Below, piece after piece: positions 1 through 6,318 of a stretch of 10,737 bases of DNA. The position numbers and the translations under genes are program-made. This DNA is from DATLYT01 sp035574455. GTDB lineage: Bacteria; Bacteroidota; Ignavibacteria; UBA10030. The notes under the pieces were generated by a model, which did not search any database, was not told where the DNA came from, and saw nothing but the letters and a program-made list of their open reading frames with translations. The stretch lies in contig DATLYT010000077.1 of NCBI GenBank assembly GCA_035574455.1, forward strand, positions 1 to 10,737, read 5' to 3'. Positions within the stretch are counted from its first letter, which is position 1. Every line of letters begins with the position of its first letter.

Positions 1-522
1 CTCTTCACGCAACCGACGCACCATCCAGTCCGGGAATGAGTACTGAAGCGCGAGCCGCTCCACTGGATCATCGGGGATAGGCAAATCGAATGAAGAAAAT
101 CGAGAGAGAATCTCTGGGAGCTGCTGCCGGATCTCTTTCGAGGTGAACTTGCCGATCAATCCATCCACCGGCGACAACGGTTGGCGCTCAACGTGGAGCA
201 GATAGGCAACGGCCAACAGGAGCGTTCGGTCGCCGCGCGGAATGGACGGCCTCGGTATGGATGAGAGCACGACATACTCGCACCGCCGCAAGTGGCGCAA
301 CGTTCCGTAGGTTGTCTCAGCAATGAATCGGCGGTCGTGCGAACCGAGATATTTTCGCGCCCGAAAGAAGGAGTCGATGATGGCATCGGCAGGTTGAACG
401 CGTGCGCCTTGATGTCTGTGTACTGAAGCGCTATTCGTCGCGCCGGCACGTCCGGTCTGCTGTGCGTTGAAAATCAACGCCAGAAGTTCCTGAACGTGGC
501 CAAGGAGTGAGGGAAGTTGCAT
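1..522 (-). CDS. RsmB/NOP-family rRNA (cytosine-C5) methyltransferase, N-terminal part (runs off the left edge)
   Basis: The minus-strand frame is open from ATG at 522 to the window edge, 174 codons with no stop. Residues about 44-83 (ADAIIDSFFRARKYLGSHDR, then RFIAETTYGTLRHLRRCEY) match the NusB-like RNA-binding domain at the front of RsmB/Sun proteins. The segment PDWMVRRLREE (164-174) is the usual junction into the methyltransferase core. The SAM-binding and catalytic cysteine motifs lie outside the window, so activity cannot be checked. By family, the enzyme methylates C5 of a cytosine in 16S rRNA; which cytosine is uncertain, because NOP-family paralogues share this front end. An in-frame TAA lies a little upstream of the ATG, so the start cannot be much earlier. 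No clear Shine-Dalgarno is visible. It follows ftsH by 170 nt in the same direction and is probably a separate unit. Confidence 0.85.
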   Translation of the reverse strand, partial: MQLPSLLGHVQELLALIFNAQQTGRAGATNSASVHRHQGARVQPADAIIDSFFRARKYLGSHDRRFIAETTYGTLRHLRRCEYVVLSSIPRPSIPRGDRTLLLAVAYLLHVERQPLSPVDGLIGKFTSKEIRQQLPEILSRFSSFDLPIPDDPVERLALQYSFPDWMVRRLREE

Positions 523-569
523 ATTAAGAAGGAAAAAGCTTCCGGCTCTTTAAAAGCGGGGAGCTCTTA

Positions 570-577
570 CAAAAGTA
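570..577 (-). promoter_or_regulatory. possible Bacteroidota-type -7 promoter element for the methyltransferase gene
   Basis: Read on the minus strand this is TACTTTTG, an exact fit to the TAnnTTTG motif described for the primary sigma factor of Bacteroidota. It lies about 48 nt before the ATG at 522. No convincing TTTG element is present at the usual distance upstream, so this is a weak call based on one short motif. Confidence 0.2.
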
Positions 578-603
578 ATGAAATGACAGGAAAGATAGCA
601 GGG

Positions 604-687
604 TAAAACACGGATGAAAACATCCACACCGGCATTGCCGGCATCGACAGAGAGCCAACGCCTCATGTCGGCAACAACCGAAGGGTT
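604..687 (-). terminator. cluster of hairpins downstream of ftsH, possible terminator
   Basis: The 170-nt gap after ftsH carries several inverted repeats. GGATG-AAAA-CATCC (612-625) on the minus strand is followed by GTGTTTTACC, which is a weak U-tract. CCGGC-ATT-GCCGG spans 629-641. A longer imperfect pair, TTGCCGGCAT (635-644) and ATGTCGGCAA (665-674), has one mismatch. A small AACC-GAAG-GGTT hairpin lies at 676-687. Together they suggest that ftsH transcription ends or is processed here, but no single hairpin has a strong U-run, so this is an inference. Confidence 0.35.
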
Positions 688-692
688 TCAGG

Positions 693-2663
693 TTACACGC
701 CGCGCTCCTCCATCACCGTTTCTTGTGGTTGAGCAGCCCCTTTTTCTCCCAACAATTCCTGAATCTCCTTCTGGTCGAGCACCTCTTTCTCCAGAAGCAG
801 GTTTGCCATACGGTCGAGCAATTCGCGCTTCTCGATCAAGAGTTCCTTGCTCTCGGCATAACACTGGGTGATGATTTCAGCCACTTCTTCATCGATCATT
901 TGCTCCAGCTTTTCCGAACGGCGCGAGACGTGTGGCCCTTCATTCAAGAAATTGCTCTGACTTTGCATTGTCAGGGAAAGATTCGGGAGGCGCTTGCCCA
1001 TTCCATAGATTGTTACCATCGCCCGTGCAATTTGGGAAACCTTCTCTAAATCATTCGACGCCCCTGTGGAGATTTCCCCAAAAACAATCTCTTCGGCGGC
1101 ACGTCCGCCAAGCAGGCCTTTGATTTTTCCGATCAATTCCGATTTACTCATCAGATACCGGTCCTCCAGGGGCGTTTGAATCGTGTAACCCAACGCGCCA
1201 TAGCCTCGGGGCACGATCGACACTTTTTGGACCGGGTCTGCGCCGGGCGTAAAGTGGCCGACGATCGCATGTCCCGATTCATGGTACGCCACCACCTTGC
1301 GTTCACGAGGGTTGATTACTTTATTCTTCTTTTCCAGACCGGCGATGACGCGCTCGATGGCCTCTTCAAAATCGCGCATTTCAATCTCTTGCTTCCCTTT
1401 GCGCGAAGCGAGAAGAGCCGCTTCATTGCATACGTTGGCGATTTCCGCTCCAGCAAATCCCGGCGTTCGCGATGCCAACCGCTGGAGGTCAACATCACCA
1501 CCGAGTTTAAGATTCTTCGTGTGCACTCGGAATATTGCCACGCGGCCGCTCAGGTCCGGCCGATCCACCAGTACCTGACGGTCAAACCGACCTGGACGCA
1601 GCAGCGCAGGGTCAAGCACGTCGGGACGGTTTGTCGCCGCCATAATCACCACCCCCGCGCCCGAATCAAAGCCATCCATTTCCACCAGCAACTGGTTCAG
1701 CGTATTCTCGCGTTCGTCGTAGCCACCCATCACGGCGATACGACCGCGACTTTTTCCGATCGCATCAATCTCATCGATGAAGATAATACACGGGGCCTTC
1801 TGTTTTGCTTCCTCGAACAGATCTCGGACCCGTGCGGCACCAACGCCGACGAACATTTCAACAAAATCCGAACCGCTTATGCTGAAAAATGGCACACCCG
1901 CCTCACCCGCCACCGCACGCGCAAGCAGAGTTTTGCCCGTTCCTGGAGGGCCTACCAGCAAGATGCCTTTAGGCAATTTGCCTCCCAACGCCGTATACTT
2001 CTTGGGATTCTTCAGAAAGTCAACAACCTCCTGCACTTCTTGGACGGCTTCATCGACGCCTGCAACATCGGCAAACGTGATACGGTTTTTCTGATCCTGC
2101 GCGTAAATCTTCGCTTTGCTCTTGCCGAGACTCAGCACATGGTGGCTGGTGCTTCCCATGCGTCGAAAGATAAATCCCCAGAAGGCAACAATAAGAATGA
2201 ACGGGAAAATCCAATTGAGAAAGAAATTTTGAAGAAAGGTCGATTCAATGCGACCGGAATACTCCACTCCGGCTTTCTGAAGATCTTCTACCAATTTTTC
2301 GTCCGGGAGGCGAACCACCTCAAACTGGCGGGCCATTTCCCTCTCTATCTTCTCCAAGCGTAACCGCCAAGGGGTAGTTGGACCTTCCGTAATCTGAGGA
2401 GAAGCACCTGCAGCCGTCGTATCGCTCGGATTCTTCATCCGACCGATGATTTTCTCTTGTGTAATGACGACCGCTTCGATCTCACCCGCAGCGAGCCTGT
2501 CGCGAAACGCTTTGTACGAAATTTCCTCCCGACCTCCCGTGCCGGAGAAAAACAGAAGCTGAAGAACGATGAGCACGGCAAGAATCGTCACGTAGTACAC
2601 GATAGAGAATTTCGTTTCCTTCTTCATTGGCTTCACGGTGATTTTTTGTTTCCCCACCAGCAT
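693..2663 (-). CDS. ftsH: ATP-dependent zinc metalloprotease FtsH
   Basis: This is a membrane-anchored AAA+ protease that forms a hexamer and degrades misassembled membrane proteins and selected soluble regulators. The 656 residues show the standard order. There is a first membrane helix (about 20-40), a periplasmic segment, and a second helix (about 147-166). The AAA domain has Walker A GPPGTGKT (238-245), Walker B IIFIDEID (293-300) and the second region of homology near 343-361. The peptidase domain has the zinc site HESGH (461-465) and a likely third ligand at Asp538 in SNDLEKVSQ. The C-terminus is a short Gln/Glu-rich tail. All key residues are intact. It lies 18 nt after clpB, so co-transcription is likely. 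The start is uncertain: ATG 2663 gives a 12-residue extension before a second ATG at 2627, whose product MKKETKFSIVYY looks like a typical FtsH N-terminus. Neither has a good Shine-Dalgarno. Confidence 0.98.
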   Translation of the reverse strand: MLVGKQKITVKPMKKETKFSIVYYVTILAVLIVLQLLFFSGTGGREEISYKAFRDRLAAGEIEAVVITQEKIIGRMKNPSDTTAAGASPQITEGPTTPWRLRLEKIEREMARQFEVVRLPDEKLVEDLQKAGVEYSGRIESTFLQNFFLNWIFPFILIVAFWGFIFRRMGSTSHHVLSLGKSKAKIYAQDQKNRITFADVAGVDEAVQEVQEVVDFLKNPKKYTALGGKLPKGILLVGPPGTGKTLLARAVAGEAGVPFFSISGSDFVEMFVGVGAARVRDLFEEAKQKAPCIIFIDEIDAIGKSRGRIAVMGGYDERENTLNQLLVEMDGFDSGAGVVIMAATNRPDVLDPALLRPGRFDRQVLVDRPDLSGRVAIFRVHTKNLKLGGDVDLQRLASRTPGFAGAEIANVCNEAALLASRKGKQEIEMRDFEEAIERVIAGLEKKNKVINPRERKVVAYHESGHAIVGHFTPGADPVQKVSIVPRGYGALGYTIQTPLEDRYLMSKSELIGKIKGLLGGRAAEEIVFGEISTGASNDLEKVSQIARAMVTIYGMGKRLPNLSLTMQSQSNFLNEGPHVSRRSEKLEQMIDEEVAEIITQCYAESKELLIEKRELLDRMANLLLEKEVLDQKEIQELLGEKGAAQPQETVMEERGV

Positions 2664-2681
2664 GTTCTGCCGTGCGATGAA

Positions 2682-5315
2682 TTATTGCACGACTTCGGTT
2701 TTCACGCGGGTCACAAACTCGACTAACCCACGTCGGTCGAGCTGTACATCAATGGTATCGCCCTCCGCGACCGCCCCTTCGAGAATTTTCTGCGAAAGGG
2801 GGTTGACGATGTACTTCTGGATGACACGCTTGAGCGGGCGTGCTCCATAAGCGGGATCGTACCCGATGGTGGCAAGCCAGTTCCGTACTTCGTCGGTAAC
2901 GTTCAGAGTGATATTTTTTTCCGCCAGCATCGCGTGAACGGACTTTAGTTGGATGTCGACGATCCGCTTCACCTCGGAGAGTGTCAGCACCTTGAAGAGA
3001 ATAATCTCGTCAATACGGTTCAAGAACTCCGGACGAATTGTTTGCCGCAGCAACTCAAAGAGCGCAACGCGCAGTTCACCCATGATGTCATCCCGGTTTT
3101 CTTCCGTAATTTCCTGGAGTTTCTCCTGGATCAAGTGCGACCCGATGTTCGACGTCATGATGATGATGGTATTCTTGAAGTTGACCGTTCGACCCTTGCT
3201 GTCAGTCAACCGACCTTCATCGAGCACCTGGAGCAAAACGTTGAAAACCTCCGGATGGGCTTTTTCAATTTCGTCGAGCAGTACCACCGAATACGGCTTG
3301 CGGCGCACGGCTTCGGTCAGTTGCCCTCCCTCTTCGTAGCCGACATAGCCCGGCGGCGCGCCGATCAGACGAGAGACCGAGAATTTTTCCATGTACTCGC
3401 TCATATCAATGCGCACCATGGCGGTCTCATCACCAAAAAGGAATTCTGCGAGTGCCCGCGCGAGTTCTGTTTTCCCAACGCCGGTACTGCCGAGGAAGAT
3501 AAAGGAACCGATCGGACGCTTCTCGTCCTGCAAACCGGCCCGGCTTCGTCGTATCGCATCGGCAACAGCTTTGACAGCGTATTCTTGGTTGACCAGTCGC
3601 TCGTGGATACGCTCCTCCAAATGGAGCAATTTCGAGCGCTCGCTTTCCAGCATCCGCTGAACAGGAATGCCGGTCCATTTCGCAACAATCTCAGCGATGT
3701 CTTCCGCGTCGACTTCCTCCTTCAGCATCTTCCGGTCATGCTGTACTTCCGCCAATTTTGCCGAAGCGTCTTTCACTTTCTTTTCGAGGTTGGCAATCAC
3801 GCCGTAGCGCAGTTCGGCAACCCGACCGAAATCCCCCTGTCGCTCCCGCTGCTCAGCTTCAAGCTTGGCACGCTCAATCTCTTCTTTCATTTTGCGGATG
3901 GCTTGAATCAGCTCTTTTTCGAGCTGCCAGTGTGCCCGCAGTTCGGAGCGCTGTTGGTTCAATTCAGCCAATTCCTGTTCGATTTCCGCAAGCCGAGATT
4001 TCGACTCCTCGTCTTTCTCGCGCTTGACCGCTTCGCGCTCGATTTCAAGCTGTTTGATACGCCTTTCGACGCCATCAAGCTCCTCCGGCATCGAATCGAT
4101 TTCGATACGCAGTTTCGACGCAGCTTCATCGACAAGGTCGATAGCTTTATCGGGCAGAAAACGGTCGGAGATGTACCGATGGCTGAGTTGTGCCGCCGCC
4201 ACGATCGCCCCGTCGGTAATGCGAACGCCGTGATGAACCTCGTAACGTTCTTTCAATCCGCGCAGAATCGAAATCGTATCTTCCACACTCGGCTCATCGA
4301 CCAGCACGGGTTGGAAACGACGCTCCAGCGCCGGGTCTTTTTCGATATGCTTGCGATACTCGTCGATCGTCGTAGCGCCGATGGCTCGCAGGTCGCCACG
4401 TGCAAGCGCAGGCTTCAGCATGTTTGCCGCATCGACCGCGCCCTGTGCTGCGCCAGCACCGACGAGCGTATGCAACTCGTCAATAAAGAGAATAATCTCG
4501 CCGTTGGATTCCGTGACTTCCTTCAGTACAGCCTTTAGCCGCTCTTCAAACTGCCCGCGAAAGCTCGTACCGGCAATGAGGGCACCCATGTCGAGCGCAA
4601 TGATACGTTTCGTTTTGAGATTCTCCGGCACGTCGCCTTGCACAATACGATGCGCAATGCCCTCCGCAATGGCGGTCTTTCCGACACCGGGGTCGCCAAT
4701 AAGAACAGGGTTGTTCTTTGTGCGGCGGGAAAGAACTTGAAGCACGCGACGGATTTCATCCTCCCGACCGATGACCGGATCAAGTTTGCCTTTGCGTGCA
4801 AGTTCGTTGAGGTCGCGACCAAACCGCTGCAACGCTTGGTATTTCTCTTCCGGAGTCTGATCCGTGACCCGCTGTGTGCCACGAACATCCTTGAGGGCTT
4901 TGTAGACGCCTTCTTTTGTTACCCCCTGATCGGTGAGCAACCGCGCAGCAGTCGATTTGCCGGCAAGCATCCCTAACAACAGATGCTCTGTGCTGATGTA
5001 TTCGTCTTTGAGCTGCTCGGCTTCTTTTTGTGCCGCTTCAAAGAGCTGGAGCAGCGCGGGCGAGAGATGTTGATTCCCTAACCCTGCACCCTGAACCTTT
5101 GGCAGGCGTTCGAGCGCTTCGTTGATTTTGATCTTGATGAAGTTGACGTTCGCACCGACTTTTTGAAGAATCGGCACGACGATCCCTTCGCTGTCCTGAA
5201 TGAGCGCGGCAAGAAGATGTTCAGGCTCGATAGCCTGATTGCTGTAACTCGACGCAATCTCCTGCGCGTTCTGGACGGCTTCTTGGGATTTAATGGTGAA
5301 TTTGTTGAAGTTCAT
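2682..5315 (-). CDS. clpB: ATP-dependent disaggregase ClpB (Hsp100)
   Basis: This is a cytoplasmic hexameric unfoldase that works with DnaK to extract polypeptides from aggregates. The 877 residues are of normal full length. They comprise the double Clp N-domain (about 1-145), AAA-1 with Walker A GDPGVGKT (207-214) and Walker B ILFIDEL (275-281), and the coiled-coil middle domain that docks DnaK (about 405-535, rich in Glu/Lys/Arg). AAA-2 has Walker A GSTGVGKT (609-616), pore loop GYVGY (656-660) and Walker B VVLLDEIEKAHP (677-688), followed by the D2 C-terminal domain. The first pore loop reads SFRGQF where KYRGEF is more usual, so the pore tyrosine is phenylalanine. The ATG follows the upstream gene's stop by 3 nt and has only a poor Shine-Dalgarno (CGGGGCGG), which suggests translational coupling. 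ftsH follows after 18 nt. No internal start for a short ClpB form is obvious. Confidence 0.98.
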   Translation of the reverse strand: MNFNKFTIKSQEAVQNAQEIASSYSNQAIEPEHLLAALIQDSEGIVVPILQKVGANVNFIKIKINEALERLPKVQGAGLGNQHLSPALLQLFEAAQKEAEQLKDEYISTEHLLLGMLAGKSTAARLLTDQGVTKEGVYKALKDVRGTQRVTDQTPEEKYQALQRFGRDLNELARKGKLDPVIGREDEIRRVLQVLSRRTKNNPVLIGDPGVGKTAIAEGIAHRIVQGDVPENLKTKRIIALDMGALIAGTSFRGQFEERLKAVLKEVTESNGEIILFIDELHTLVGAGAAQGAVDAANMLKPALARGDLRAIGATTIDEYRKHIEKDPALERRFQPVLVDEPSVEDTISILRGLKERYEVHHGVRITDGAIVAAAQLSHRYISDRFLPDKAIDLVDEAASKLRIEIDSMPEELDGVERRIKQLEIEREAVKREKDEESKSRLAEIEQELAELNQQRSELRAHWQLEKELIQAIRKMKEEIERAKLEAEQRERQGDFGRVAELRYGVIANLEKKVKDASAKLAEVQHDRKMLKEEVDAEDIAEIVAKWTGIPVQRMLESERSKLLHLEERIHERLVNQEYAVKAVADAIRRSRAGLQDEKRPIGSFIFLGSTGVGKTELARALAEFLFGDETAMVRIDMSEYMEKFSVSRLIGAPPGYVGYEEGGQLTEAVRRKPYSVVLLDEIEKAHPEVFNVLLQVLDEGRLTDSKGRTVNFKNTIIIMTSNIGSHLIQEKLQEITEENRDDIMGELRVALFELLRQTIRPEFLNRIDEIILFKVLTLSEVKRIVDIQLKSVHAMLAEKNITLNVTDEVRNWLATIGYDPAYGARPLKRVIQKYIVNPLSQKILEGAVAEGDTIDVQLDRRGLVEFVTRVKTEVVQ

Positions 5316-5318
5316 AGT

Positions 5319-6134
5319 TTACCGCCCCGAAAATACTTCTTGAAATCTATTTTCACTCTGTTCGATTACTTCCTCCCATGGCAATGACAGGTCTTCCATC
5401 AAACTCCGCATCAACTCTAGGATCGTTTTCCAAACAATCATAAGGATGTTATCGATCATGCTTTCTTGAGGGCTCAACAAAGGCTCTATCTTTCCATCTC
5501 GCTCCTGAACGTAGTGCCAGAATGTAACAGGATTAGGGTGAACAAATTCATTACCCATTGTGTATGGGATATCTTTCAACCATTTGGCATTCGGCAAAGC
5601 CTTTGAGCTACTTAGTTCGGCGGCCATTTCTTCGAGAGTTATGCCTGCCCATAGCCCACTCTCATCCAATTTTTTTTGCTTTTTAGCGTCAAATTTGGGG
5701 TCAAGTTTCTTGAGCAACTCATCTAAGCTTTTCAGTTTTTCTTCAATTTTGGATTGGTATAGGAGATAGTCGATCTCCTCAGGATCTCTGTGATAGATGA
5801 CTTTTGTTCGAGAAAGCTCGTGCTTTCTCAATCTCGTTGCATACTCATGACGCGCAAACCTGATCACTGCCTTATCTCCATTTTTCTTGATCCAGCAATA
5901 AGTAATCTGGTTTTCCAACAAACTCCTCATGAGAATCATGCCATCTTCGCAAAGGTTCTGAGAGAGTAGCGCGACAATTGATCTTGATGTTCTTAGGCTC
6001 TTCAAGAAAAGAAATAGGAATGAAGCTTTCCTGTCTGAATCGATCCCTGGAGAGCGGCTAATACTTACCGAAGTTACTGCTTCCTGAGCTTTCTTCAACA
6101 ACTCTTCAGTATGTGAAATGGCAAGATCACTCAC
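5319..6134 (-). CDS. DUF5677-type protein of unknown function, AT-rich insertion between dnaK and clpB
   Basis: The likely product is 271 residues and probably mostly helical. I recognise the DUF5677 pattern: a helix with RTSRSIVALLSQNL, the motif MRSLLENQITYCW, and near the end NEFVHPNP, which fits the family's S/E-x-V-H-P segment. It has no signal peptide or clear membrane helix. The family has no established function that I can state. I chose GTG 6134 over the upstream TTG at 6152 because GAGGA lies 6 nt before the GTG, whereas the TTG sits at the end of the dnaK terminator U-tract. In lines counted by eye GC is about 38-47%, against well above 50% in dnaK and clpB, which suggests later acquisition. 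The stop codon is 3 nt before the clpB ATG. An R-x5-H string (RTKVIYH) recalls the HEPN RNase motif, but this is weak and probably chance. Confidence 0.75.
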   Translation of the reverse strand: MSDLAISHTEELLKKAQEAVTSVSISRSPGIDSDRKASFLFLFLKSLRTSRSIVALLSQNLCEDGMILMRSLLENQITYCWIKKNGDKAVIRFARHEYATRLRKHELSRTKVIYHRDPEEIDYLLYQSKIEEKLKSLDELLKKLDPKFDAKKQKKLDESGLWAGITLEEMAAELSSSKALPNAKWLKDIPYTMGNEFVHPNPVTFWHYVQERDGKIEPLLSPQESMIDNILMIVWKTILELMRSLMEDLSLPWEEVIEQSENRFQEVFSGR

Positions 6135-6139
6135 AATAT

Positions 6140-6145
6140 TTCCTC
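6140..6145 (-). promoter_or_regulatory. Shine-Dalgarno fixing the GTG start of the DUF5677-type gene
   Basis: On the minus strand this reads GAGGAA, with six bases (AATATT) between GAGGA and GTG 6134. No comparable site precedes the in-frame TTG at 6152, so the shorter protein is preferred. Confidence 0.55.
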
Positions 6146-6150
6146 GTTCC

Positions 6151-6180
6151 AAGAAACAAAAGGCGAGGTTCTACCTCACC
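6151..6180 (-). terminator. rho-independent terminator downstream of dnaK
   Basis: On the minus strand the sequence is GGTGAGGT-AGA-ACCTCGCC followed by TTTTGTTTCTT. This is an 8-bp stem with one G-U pair, a three-base loop and a U-rich tract, the textbook form. It lies about 140 nt past the dnaK stop. Its U-tract ends 17 nt before the GTG of the next gene, so that gene is either read through or has its own initiation. Confidence 0.75.
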
Positions 6181-6193
6181 CTTTGATTTTTTC

Positions 6194-6310
6194 GTCATTG
6201 CAGGAAGTGAATCCTGAGTTTGTCAGAACGACATGGCTACCTGCGCCTCCGAACAATAAATCTCACCCACCCTCTTGCAGATTGAGTCGCTCAAAGACGC
6301 TTGCAATGAC
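6194..6310. repeat. 117-bp intergenic element with 9-bp terminal inverted repeats
   Basis: The element begins with GTCATTGCA (6194-6202) and ends with TGCAATGAC (6302-6310), a perfect inverted pair. It fills most of the space between the dnaK stop (6319) and the terminator. Inside are further short inverted pairs such as CAGGA/TCCTG (6201-6215). Read on the minus strand, its start (TGTCATTGCAAGCG, then GAGCGACTCAATCT) resembles a degraded copy of the dispersed intergenic repeats of the CATTGCGAGCGAAGCGA...CAATCT kind seen in several phyla. Copy number cannot be judged from one window. No ORF is present in it. Confidence 0.45.
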
Positions 6311-6318
6311 ACATAATC

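Noticed and set aside
156..449. A 97-codon minus-strand ORF near the left edge
   Set aside because: It overlaps in another frame the RsmB-like reading frame (1-522), which has clear family motifs.
1176..2363. A 395-codon open frame on the plus strand opposite ftsH
   Set aside because: It is a shadow of the FtsH coding frame with no family features, no ribosome site and no promoter.
2949..4538. A 529-codon open frame on the plus strand opposite clpB
   Set aside because: It is antisense to the highly conserved ClpB, has no recognisable domain, and its composition (many His, Phe, Arg, Gln) is what the reverse of a biased coding frame gives.
5463..5942. HEPN toxin-like RNase in the DUF5677-type protein, from an R-x5-H string
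   Set aside because: The motif is short and common by chance, no antitoxin partner is adjacent, and family features point to DUF5677 instead.
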